Origin: Gimesia fumaroli
GTDB taxonomy: Bacteria > Planctomycetota > Planctomycetia > Planctomycetales > Planctomycetaceae
Length of the DNA stretch: 64,000 nucleotides
Direction: 5' to 3'
NCBI RefSeq assembly: GCF_007754425.1
Contig: NZ_CP037452.1
Coordinates: 6,551,164-6,615,163, forward strand
Part shown: one piece after another, positions 30,101-37,323 of the stretch
Layout of the letters: the number at the start of each line of letters is the position of its first letter
How positions within the stretch are numbered: position 1 is the first letter of the stretch
Position numbers and translations under genes: made by a program
Notes under the pieces: generated by a model
What the model was told of the DNA's origin: nothing
The model's input: the letters and a program-made list of their open reading frames with translations, nothing else
Databases searched by the model: none

Positions 30101-30418
30101 TTCTTCCGGCGGCGGCATTTGTTCGTCTTCTTTGGCGAGAATCCGCTCGAGTATCAGGCTCTGTGCTGGTTTGCCCGGCTTGAGAACCGAACCGCTGTCG
30201 CCTCCGTTCAGCATAAGTTCGCGCGTTTCCAGGCGTAACTCGGCTTCCTGCTTGAGCGAGCTATGACAGGCATAACACTTCTCAGCAAAGATCGGTTTGA
30301 TCTCTTTTAAGTAATCTACCTTGTCGGCGGCAGGTAATAACGGCGCAGCAATCAGCAGCAGAAAACCAAGCCCGAAGACGGAAGTAGCACGAATTATTTG
30401 AAATAGTCGTTTTCTCAT
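27125..30418 (-). CDS. PSCyt1-DUF1549-DUF1553 protein with inserted lectin-like and coiled-coil parts
   Basis: 1097 residues, secreted (signal peptide about 1-31). Domain order: planctomycete cytochrome C domain PSCyt1 (about 35-120) with haem motif CYACH; DUF1549/PSCyt2 (about 150-380) with a second CxxCH, CAKCH, followed by [13 protein letters not shown]; a beta-sandwich resembling concanavalin/LamG (about 500-665, [34 protein letters not shown]); a long Ala/Lys/Glu coiled coil (about 680-830); and DUF1553/PSD1 (about 835-1095, [26 protein letters not shown]). Two haem-binding sites imply electron transfer in the periplasm. Forms an operon with DUF1501. Confidence 0.93.
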   Translation of the reverse strand: [1097 protein letters not shown]

Positions 30419-30894
30419 ACATTAATATTTACCACGGAACCGAAAGCCTGATAAGTCCTTACTTTTGATTTTCATATATTATATATATTTTTCTTTATAT
30501 ATTTTATACAAAATAGACCGATTTTCAGATACCTTCGCTACTTTAGGACACAAGCGCACCGTGCCATTGTTAAGTGAGCACAGGCTGAAAGCAACGTTTG
30601 GATTGCTCTGTTTCCGGGTTCGAAGTGACGCTCCAGACTGGTATCAGGCTTGAAGTCCTGTTTGATCACGTCTACTATTGCCGTTCAGGCCGCTGTGACT
30701 GACAAAGAGTTAATCTGAATTCCAGAAACGATTTGTGTCTTTCGATGCCATCGCGGAAATCACTTCTAATTCTTAAATTTGTCACTGGTTTTGTGATCCA
30801 TTTCCGTTAGAAGTCCGTTTCATAAGATTCAGAGTCCGGAATGTGCCTGGAATACAATTTCGTCAACACGCGATTACAGATAAGGGATTCGATA
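30419..30894. other. Intergenic region, divergent promoters
   Basis: 476 bases without a supported gene, between the divergent PSCyt1 operon and a membrane-protein gene. Positions about 30470-30515 are almost pure A/T (repeated TATATAT) and are the best place for the PSCyt1 operon promoter. A 62-codon frame at 30465 is not believable as a protein. AAGGGA at about 30882-30887 is the ribosome-binding site of the downstream gene. Confidence 0.4.
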
Positions 30895-31641
30895 ATGGCC
30901 GATGATTCCAACACAAGCAAAGAGCAGGAAACCAATCCAGGTTCTGATAATGATACGCCATCCAGTATCTATTTGATTTCGTATCCCAAAATTGTCTTTC
31001 TCTATCCAACATTGATCATGTCGATTGTGGCTGCGATCTTCATGTCGATTGCAGGAGAATCTGCCCACATTGGCGGTAACCGCGAGCACATGGCGGAAGT
31101 CATGGCTTTGATTTTCCTGGTCGTGTTTGGATTGAATATCACGGTGCTGGCGTTTGACTTCCCGCGCACCACATCACTGACACTGTTCTTTCTGGGTGTG
31201 GCGATCTTTATGGGGATCTGGATGCTACTGCGATTCAATCCTGACATTGTGCCTGCCCTGACTAATTTTTTGAAAAGTCTACGTCCCTGGGCTAATTCCC
31301 AAATGTATTGGATGTTCTCCGGCATCCTGGGATTGATTTTTGTCGGCGTGGGAATCAGTGTGCGTTTTGACTACTGGGAAGTCAAAGGCAATGAGTTGCT
31401 GCATCACCATGGTTTTTTAAGTGATCTGGAACGGTTTTCGGCACCGAATTTGAAAATTGATAAAGAGATCAGCGATATTTTTGAGTACATCCTGTTACGA
31501 TCAGGTCGGCTGGTGCTGCATCCCCGCAATGAGCCTCGCGCGATAGTGCTGGACAATGTACCTTTCATTTCCAAGAAAGAAAAACAGATTACCCGCATGC
31601 TGGGAGCACTTCAGGTGCAGGTAAGACCAGAGAGTCATTAG
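30895..31641 (+). CDS. Four-helix membrane protein of unknown function
   Basis: 248 residues from the ATG at 30895 (MADDSNTSK), which has AAGGGA upstream; the longer frame from 30841 is less likely. Four hydrophobic segments are visible: roughly 33-53 (IVFLYPTLIMSIVAAIFMSI), 66-86, 94-112 and 134-152. The soluble C-terminal 90 residues (VKGNELLHHHGFLSDLERF, LRSGRLVLHPRNEPRAIVLDNV, KKEKQITRMLG) resemble a bacterial PH-like domain, but I am not sure. No enzyme motif. Upstream of smpB in the same direction with 144 bases between. Confidence 0.8.
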   Translation: MADDSNTSKEQETNPGSDNDTPSSIYLISYPKIVFLYPTLIMSIVAAIFMSIAGESAHIGGNREHMAEVMALIFLVVFGLNITVLAFDFPRTTSLTLFFLGVAIFMGIWMLLRFNPDIVPALTNFLKSLRPWANSQMYWMFSGILGLIFVGVGISVRFDYWEVKGNELLHHHGFLSDLERFSAPNLKIDKEISDIFEYILLRSGRLVLHPRNEPRAIVLDNVPFISKKEKQITRMLGALQVQVRPESH

Positions 31642-31785
31642 GGTCGCTTTTCAACTGAACCTTCCCGCTGGAAGACGTGTCGGTTCTGAACGGTGAACTG
31701 TGTTAGCCCCTGTTTTATTCAAATCAGTGAGCGTTAAAGAATTGAAGCTGTAGTCCCGGCATATTGCCGGTTGGAGATTTTGGCA

Positions 31786-32280
31786 ATGGGTAAAAAAGGA
31801 AAAAAGAAAGCGTCGAAGGAAGACCCAAATTCGCGCACTGTTTGCCAGAATCGTAAAGCGCGGCACAACTACGAGATTCTGGATACGCTGGACTGCGGCA
31901 TTGTGCTGGCGGGCAGCGAAGTCAAAAGTATTCGCGCAAACAAGATTTCCATTGAAGAAGGTTTTGCGCGAATGCAGGATGGCGAAGTCTGGCTCTATAA
32001 TTGTGATATTGCCCTGTATCCTCAGGCCAACACAATGAATCATCAGTCCCGACGTCCCCGCAAGTTGTTGATGAAAAAATCTGAGATCAAGAAATTTGCA
32101 GAACAAAGCGAAAAATCCAGTCTGACACTGATTCCGTTAACCGTCTATTTCACGCGCGGGTTAGTGAAAGTGAAACTGGGAATTGCCAAAGGTCGCAAGC
32201 TGCACGACAAACGTGAGAAGCTCAAAAAAGATTCCGCACGCATGGATATCCAGCGTGCGATGCGTGCTCGAAATAATTAA
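31786..32280 (+). CDS. smpB: SsrA-binding protein SmpB
   Basis: 164 residues from the ATG at 31786; an upstream TTG at 31771 is possible, but GGAG is placed correctly for the ATG. SmpB landmarks are complete: NRKARHNYEILDTLDCGIVLAGSEVKSIR, FARMQDGEVWLYNCDI, YFTRGLVKVKLGIAKGRKLHDKRE and a basic C-terminal tail (QRAMRARNN) that inserts in the ribosomal decoding centre. It delivers tmRNA to stalled ribosomes. No ssrA gene was found in the window. The TAA stop lies within a strong hairpin. Confidence 0.97.
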   Translation: MGKKGKKKASKEDPNSRTVCQNRKARHNYEILDTLDCGIVLAGSEVKSIRANKISIEEGFARMQDGEVWLYNCDIALYPQANTMNHQSRRPRKLLMKKSEIKKFAEQSEKSSLTLIPLTVYFTRGLVKVKLGIAKGRKLHDKREKLKKDSARMDIQRAMRARNN

Positions 32281-32310
32281 GGCTCCTGGGACGAATCCCA
32301 GGAGCCTTAA
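32277..32310. terminator. Perfect 15-bp stem-loop after smpB
   Basis: The 15 bases at 32277-32291 (TTAAGGCTCCTGGGA) are perfectly complementary to 32296-32310, with loop CGAA. It lies between convergent smpB and the TIGR03009 gene and includes the last bases of smpB. No T-run follows on either strand, but the stem is very stable, so a bidirectional terminator or 3'-end protector is likely. Confidence 0.65.
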
Positions 32311-32340
32311 AGGTCCCGCGTCTCTGTAATTCAGCTATAA

Positions 32341-33450
32341 TTAATTTTTCGCTGCATTCGGATCTGTATATAACAGAAGATGAATGGTGTCACCTTTTTT
32401 GGCTGCTGTTCCGGGCTGTGGCTTCTGTCGATAGACGTGATACTTGCGCTCTCCCGGATTTTGTGCAGGATTCCCCGGATGGACTTCTGGTTTAAAACCC
32501 ATCTGAATTAATATTTTTTGCGCTGCCTTATAATCTCTGCCGATCGTGGAAGGTACTTTGAAAGCCACTTGTGGGGGATTCGGCCCTTGCGCTACCGCAG
32601 CGACTTTCCCCTGCAGTTGATAGTCATCCAAGTCGGGTTTAAATGGATCATTGCCCCATATTTTGGTGATGATTCCCCTGCTTTTATTGGCTACCACATT
32701 CTTAAACACATATACGGTAGACTGGTTTCCCCCAGGATGAACCAGCAGTACTGCGTTTGGTAGATAGGTCTTAGGATTTAATATCACTTTTGCTTCTCTA
32801 TAGTTCGCCGCATCAGCACGACGACGGGGCTTGACGGCGATGACGATCTGTTCTGGAGAGTTAGCCACTAACTGCAGAAAATAACGTTTTTTAGCGGTCT
32901 CAGCCGGCATTCCAAACAGGAAGGGGAGGGGGCCTTCCATGATGTTCTCACCGCGACGGCCCAAAGGAATCGGGTAAACTTCATAAGACTTTTCATCTTC
33001 ATTGATGGAAAATATTCTCGCCCCATCACAGATCCAGCGTTCATTTTCACCGGGCTTCAACTGGTACGGCTTGCCTTCCGCATTCTTTTTGTCACTGACC
33101 GCACCTTTTTTGATTTCCATACCGGTGATATCGATGCGGCCTTTATCGGGCTGTTCATAATAGAACTTCCCTTCTGATCGTTTTTCCATTTGAAACACAT
33201 CGTCATACCAGAGCCGGACATGGTTGCCTTCCAGCTTTTCGATTTTTTTCGAATGGGTTTCCCAATTCTTCAAAATCTGTTCTAGCGCGGGAGGCAACTG
33301 TTGCACCTTGAGGACGGCATCTGCAGGATTGGGACGTGGTTTCCGTTGTTCCAGTTGTGCCTGTGACTCGTTGTTCATCAGCAGTAGCATCAATGCGGTA
33401 CAGCAGGTTAAAACGAGCACTCTTTGCTGTAAAACCAGTTTCGATTTCAT
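32341..33450 (-). CDS. Secreted TIGR03009-type protein with PASTA domain
   Basis: 369 residues, signal peptide about 1-31 (LTCCTALMLLLMNNESQA). The central part (about 50-270: ILKNWETHSKKIEKLEG, FQMEKRSEGKFYYEQPDKGRIDI, ERWICDGARIFSINEDEKSYEVYPI) matches the planctomycete TIGR03009 family pattern, a lipoprotein-carrier-like fold. The last 70 residues (VPSTIGRDYKAAQKILIQMGF, VYRQKPQPGTAAKKGDTIHLLLY) are a PASTA domain, a module that elsewhere binds peptidoglycan fragments. An exported protein, possibly linking lipoprotein carriage and cell wall; that link is inference. Confidence 0.85.
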   Translation of the reverse strand: MKSKLVLQQRVLVLTCCTALMLLLMNNESQAQLEQRKPRPNPADAVLKVQQLPPALEQILKNWETHSKKIEKLEGNHVRLWYDDVFQMEKRSEGKFYYEQPDKGRIDITGMEIKKGAVSDKKNAEGKPYQLKPGENERWICDGARIFSINEDEKSYEVYPIPLGRRGENIMEGPLPFLFGMPAETAKKRYFLQLVANSPEQIVIAVKPRRRADAANYREAKVILNPKTYLPNAVLLVHPGGNQSTVYVFKNVVANKSRGIITKIWGNDPFKPDLDDYQLQGKVAAVAQGPNPPQVAFKVPSTIGRDYKAAQKILIQMGFKPEVHPGNPAQNPGERKYHVYRQKPQPGTAAKKGDTIHLLLYTDPNAAKN

Positions 33451-33614
33451 TTGTAATCCAAATCCTTCCCTGAATTGCCGGTCTGATTGATCGACGAGCC
33501 AGATCCACTGGCTTGAGGCCCGATATGTGATAGCAATCCGTGCTATTGAAGAAGATAGGTTGATTTAGTGAGGTGGGGGGTTATTTTGTTATTGATCGTT
33601 CTGAAATGTCTTGC

Positions 33615-33628
33615 GACCACATGTGGTC
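33615..33628. promoter_or_regulatory. 14-bp perfect palindrome upstream of the TIGR03009 gene
   Basis: GACCACATGTGGTC is a perfect inverted repeat, about 165-178 bases upstream of the TIGR03009 start and 60 bases downstream of the lptE stop. The form is that of a dimeric repressor or activator site; no cognate regulator is encoded nearby. Confidence 0.35.
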
Positions 33629-33687
33629 TTAGTTTAGCAGGAAAGAAAATTCCTGACTATCCGTGTTTGTGTCTATGTCATGTCAGT

Positions 33688-34251
33688 TTACCAGGGAGCT
33701 TCCATTAATTGGACAATCTGGTTTGCTAAACTGTCTGTGGCGGTTTTGGTCGCTGTGGCCAAAGATTGCCCGACTTCCGGTGCAAACGAAGCCTGAGAGA
33801 CTAAATTGACCACATCCGGAGTGATCGGTACCTCCTGCTGAGACAGAATTTGTCCGCTTCGCATGTCTTCCCAGGTTACCTCAACGACAAATTGCAGGTT
33901 CAGGTTTCGTGGGTCGTTATTTTGTGTTGTTCCTAAGACGCTTTTATTAATCTGCTTAATCCTGCCGCTGAGTCGGGTATCAGCTTCGATGCCTTTCGCC
34001 AGACGAAAGGGAGTTCGAGACTGAATTCTCTGCTGGACGGCTTCGGTCAGCTGATATTCGAATCCACGACGAAAAGTATTATTTTCAAAAATGGGGACGT
34101 AAACGGTCTGCACATCCTGTTGATAAGAATTACCGACCGTGTAACCACAGCCTGTCAGGTCTATCGACAGCAGTAACAGCAGTAACAAATTTACCACGAT
34201 ACGTACCATGTATTTATTCAACAGAAAACAGAGTCTCTGCCACGTCATCAC
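33688..34251 (-). CDS. lptE: LptE-like LPS assembly lipoprotein
   Basis: 187 residues from GTG 34251 (ATG 34248 follows directly), five bases after the bamD stop. Lipobox DLTGC with Cys at about 35. The body fits the LptE family: GYTVG, TVYVPIFENNTFRRGFEYQLTEAVQQRI, ADTRLSGRIKQINKSVLG, and a final helix with ATKTATDSLANQIVQLME. LptE plugs the LptD barrel that places lipopolysaccharide in the outer membrane. Together with the BamD-like gene it points to a Gram-negative style outer membrane. Confidence 0.8.
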   Translation of the reverse strand: MMTWQRLCFLLNKYMVRIVVNLLLLLLLSIDLTGCGYTVGNSYQQDVQTVYVPIFENNTFRRGFEYQLTEAVQQRIQSRTPFRLAKGIEADTRLSGRIKQINKSVLGTTQNNDPRNLNLQFVVEVTWEDMRSGQILSQQEVPITPDVVNLVSQASFAPEVGQSLATATKTATDSLANQIVQLMEAPW

Positions 34252-34256
34252 GTAAC

Positions 34257-35705
34257 TTATAGTTTAATTCTTGCTGGTTCCGATTCTTCTTCCAGCGGAA
34301 TTTTACGAATCGGCTCCCCAAATCCATCCAGTTTCAAACGAGCCGGTGGTTCCAGCTCCTGCCTCGCCGGTGGTGCTGGTCTTCTTTTTGCCGGGGTTGG
34401 TTCATCCGCTTTTCCAAACCCGGGTAGTCCTGGAACGAATGATCGTTTCGGCTCCGGTTGCTGCTGTACCATCTTTTTCGGCGTCGCATAATTTGCCCAA
34501 AGATGGTTGGTATTCTCTTCCCCCAGTTCTGCCAGTAATTCTCGCGCCTGATTGGAGAATTGAGAAGTGGGGTGATTTTCAATTAGCAGGTTACAATAAA
34601 TGGCTGCTGATTTTGGTTTACCGCGACGCATCCAATATTGAACGGTTTCCCAGTCTCGCTTGGCTTTAGCCTTTTCAATTTTTTTCAGCTCTTCCTTGAG
34701 TCGTGCCTGTTCTGCATTCGGGAAGAGACGCATCGTAGTTTCTTTCAGGTCTCCCGCATCCGTCAGCACGGTCGCATCATACTGGGGTCCCTGATAGGAC
34801 ATCAGTTTCACGTGTGTGCCCAGCTTGAATGCGTCTTCCAGATGAGGGCTTTTGGGATATTCTTCTCGCAGTAGACTGAAAGTACGGTCGGCATCCATGT
34901 ACCGCCCTTTTTTCAGATAGTGGCTGGCAGTCAGCATCAATGAATCATCTGCCAAAGGCCCAGTCGGGTCATGGAGCCAGATCGATTTGAGTGCTTCCAG
35001 TGCCCGGTTCTCAGTATCGAATACAGGACGCGTACGATCGAAAAAGTTAGGAACCAGTGCCCAGCGCGATTTGCGTTGTTTACCATCACTGGGAATTTCC
35101 GGTGTTTCTGATCCAGGTTCTTCCAGGTTGACCTGTTGAATGTCATTGCCTTTCACAATCGACGGTTCCTGCAACCAGTAACGGGCGATTGAAAACAATC
35201 GTTTGGTTGTCTGGTCCAGATGCCGGGTCGAGGGAAAATCAATCAGCAGTTTATCGTAGCTGTCTTGAGCCCAGGAATATTTTTTCTGTGCATACTGACA
35301 TTCCGCGATCATAAACTGAGCGTCTTCTTTGATCGGATCATTTTTGTATTTCTTGACGATGGCTTTGAATTCCTTCTCAGCCGCTTTATATTCTTTCGCC
35401 TGGAATTTTTCATTGGCCTGCTTATATTCCGCTGCACCTACCGCTGGCTCAATAAACGTAGAGTTCTTTTTCTTATTCCAGAGTGCCGTCTGCATGACGC
35501 GCTGCATCGGTCCGTGAACACCTTCAATCGAAGGATCATCGGTCACGCTCTTTTTTGACCAGGGAGGCTTCAATGCTGCGAAATCTGAAGAGCGTTCGCC
35601 AAACATCGCGCAGCCCGGCAGCAATCCGCAGAGCACCAGAGCCAGGCAAAGGCACGCGCTGCGAGTCACAGAGGGACATTGATTTTGTAATTTATAAGTG
35701 GACAT
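34257..35705 (-). CDS. bamD: BamD-like outer-membrane assembly lipoprotein
   Basis: 482 residues from the ATG at 35705, which has AGGG six bases upstream; the ATG at 35711 is too close to it. Lipobox LLPGC (Cys about 32). The TPR-rich part (about 75-160, YKQANEKFQAKEYKAAEKEFKAIVKKYKND, AQFMIAECQYAQKKYSWAQDSYDKLLIDFP) is the BamD/YfiO pattern. Further TPRs cover about 235-390. A Pro/Arg/Glu-rich tail of about 60 residues (KRRPAPPARQELEPPARL) is absent from proteobacterial BamD and roughly doubles its length. Lies between recO and lptE on one strand. It should assist insertion of outer-membrane proteins. Confidence 0.82.
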   Translation of the reverse strand: MSTYKLQNQCPSVTRSACLCLALVLCGLLPGCAMFGERSSDFAALKPPWSKKSVTDDPSIEGVHGPMQRVMQTALWNKKKNSTFIEPAVGAAEYKQANEKFQAKEYKAAEKEFKAIVKKYKNDPIKEDAQFMIAECQYAQKKYSWAQDSYDKLLIDFPSTRHLDQTTKRLFSIARYWLQEPSIVKGNDIQQVNLEEPGSETPEIPSDGKQRKSRWALVPNFFDRTRPVFDTENRALEALKSIWLHDPTGPLADDSLMLTASHYLKKGRYMDADRTFSLLREEYPKSPHLEDAFKLGTHVKLMSYQGPQYDATVLTDAGDLKETTMRLFPNAEQARLKEELKKIEKAKAKRDWETVQYWMRRGKPKSAAIYCNLLIENHPTSQFSNQARELLAELGEENTNHLWANYATPKKMVQQQPEPKRSFVPGLPGFGKADEPTPAKRRPAPPARQELEPPARLKLDGFGEPIRKIPLEEESEPARIKL

Positions 35706-35742
35706 GGTCATCCCTGACTTCCACCTGAGGGAAATGAAGTGT

Positions 35743-36489
35743 TTATAGTTGCAGGTAGGGTGCCATTTTGGGACGGCGCCCCAGGATATGAGACATGGTT
35801 GTGGTCAGCAGTTGTCGAATCTCTCGTTGTTGTTGAAGGGATAAGTTCAATCGCTGGGATAGTTGTGTATGTTCGTCTAACAGTTTTTGCAGTACCGTCA
35901 TTGTGCCTCGTGAGACGCGCACATTTCCGTGTCGCTGTTGTTCACAATGCTGGCAATACAATCCACCGTTATTGGCGTCATAGAGATAAGATTCCGACTG
36001 CCCTAATTCCTGACTGCATCCAGCACAGTACTCGAACTGAGGAAGTTGGCCGATCTCATTTAACATGGTTAACTCAAATTTTATCAACGCTTTCTGAAAA
36101 TCATCATGTTCCTGTAGTTCAAGCAATACTGCATACGCCGCATCGAATAACTCGGGATGAGGATCGTATTCCTCGGTCAGAGCATCCAGTAATTCGGCAA
36201 TGTAGTAGCCCACATACAGGTTGGAAAGACTTCCAGGATAAGGGCGAAAACGATTCACGAGTTGGGCTTCGGTCAAAATATCGAGCCCGCCGGAAGATTT
36301 TCGGATGAAGACTATCCGACAAGTGGCCAACAAGTCAATAGCAGCCTCGAAGGCACTTTTCAGCCGTTTCGCACCTTTCGCCAAACTCGCAGTCTTACCA
36401 AAATCCCGGGTAAACCAGGTAATGACTTTGCTGGACTCGCTGAAATCAGCCAGTCGGATAATAATGCCTTCCGTTTTCTCATTGGACAT
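35743..36489 (-). CDS. recO: DNA repair protein RecO
   Basis: 248 residues. N-terminal OB-fold (about 1-80, GIIIRLADFSESSKVITWFTRDFGK, AKGAKRLKS) and C-terminal helical domain (about 85-245). Zinc site intact: CAGC near 155-158 and CQHC near 183-186. RecO loads RecA together with RecR during gap repair. Start ATG as in family. First gene of a recO-bamD-lptE set with 37 bases to bamD. Confidence 0.93.
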   Translation of the reverse strand: MSNEKTEGIIIRLADFSESSKVITWFTRDFGKTASLAKGAKRLKSAFEAAIDLLATCRIVFIRKSSGGLDILTEAQLVNRFRPYPGSLSNLYVGYYIAELLDALTEEYDPHPELFDAAYAVLLELQEHDDFQKALIKFELTMLNEIGQLPQFEYCAGCSQELGQSESYLYDANNGGLYCQHCEQQRHGNVRVSRGTMTVLQKLLDEHTQLSQRLNLSLQQQREIRQLLTTTMSHILGRRPKMAPYLQL

Positions 36490-36811
36490 AGGTCAGATGC
36501 TGCCAGATAAAAAATACTGCGTTCACACAATCTGGAATGAGAAGTCAGAGTCTTGGGATGGCAGAGCCATTAAACAGGCATTGCAGACGTTGGTGAATCG
36601 GGATCGCTCGATTTTAGAGAATGGGAGGCCATTGTGGAAAGGCGAATGAGAACGATTCATGATTGAGACAGAGGAAAATAAAAAAGCCTGCGAGTCGACT
36701 CGCAGGCTTGATTGTTGCTCAAAGGCAACTCGCGCTCAATTGGAGATACACCTTCGAAAGAAAGAGAGTGTACGTTCTGAAATGGTCCCTTACACGTTTG
36801 TGCAAGCGATC
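36490..36811. other. Intergenic region with a minus-strand terminator
   Basis: 322 bases between recO and a small secreted-protein gene, both on the minus strand. It contains the hairpin at 36684-36709 and, nearer to recO, its promoter. A 50-codon plus-strand frame at 36497-36649 is the only reading frame of note and is not supported. Confidence 0.4.
36684..36709 (-). terminator. Intrinsic terminator of the 102-residue gene
   Basis: AAGCCTGCGAG (36684-36694) pairs perfectly with CTCGCAGGCTT (36699-36709) around a TCGA loop. On the minus strand the stem is followed by TTTTTATTTTCC, a classic U-tract. It is about 100 bases past the stop of the small secreted-protein gene. Confidence 0.82.
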
Positions 36812-37120
36812 TTAAAATACGTCTAGTTTAAAGTGATTCCCTTTGTGGTAGGGACGCTCACTGGGATAGAAATTGTGCCAATCCTGATTGTAGACCGGGA
36901 TTCTCATATTTTCCGGATACCGATAATAGAGATTATCGTAGCTTCCCTGTGGTCTCTGGAAGTTCTGGGGATAATACACGTAGGGGTAGTAGTAAAATCG
37001 TTTCCAGTCAGTAGGTTGTCCTCGACCAGCCGCCATTGCATCGGAAGGCGAAAAAGTAGACGTGGCCAACCCAACCACAAACAGGAACAACCCTGCGAGC
37101 ATGAGACGCCGCACCATCAT
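36812..37120 (-). CDS. Small secreted tyrosine-rich protein
   Basis: 102 residues. Signal peptide about 1-30 (MLAGLFLFVVGLATSTF, cleavage near AMA). The mature part is about 70 residues and dominated by Tyr, Asn, Pro and Arg (YYYPYVYYPQNFQ, YDNLYYRYPENM), with no Cys. I do not recognise a family; it could be a surface or matrix protein. The gene has its own terminator and a leader of about 200 bases, so it is probably a single-gene transcript. Good evidence for coding: signal peptide, terminator and non-random composition. Confidence 0.75.
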   Translation of the reverse strand: MMVRRLMLAGLFLFVVGLATSTFSPSDAMAAGRGQPTDWKRFYYYPYVYYPQNFQRPQGSYDNLYYRYPENMRIPVYNQDWHNFYPSERPYHKGNHFKLDVF

Positions 37121-37323
37121 AGTTCTCTCCTTGCCAGTCGGTAGAATAAAGCGATCAGCCCAGCCTGGGCTGTCTAAAAGCGTATGGATTCTGAAAGATT
37201 CAGCATACCACTTTATTCATCGGCCTGATCAGGGGCGTCACAACAGGAAACTTCAGCATAAACGGATTAATCGTCGCAACTAACACTGTACATGTACATT
37301 GTTTTACGCGAGAAAGTAACTAC

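Noticed and set aside
36497-36649. 50-codon plus-strand frame divergent from recO (MLPDKKYCVHTIW)
   Set aside because: Weak start signal, no family, and it falls in the recO promoter region. A hairpin follows it, but the U-tract belongs to the minus strand.
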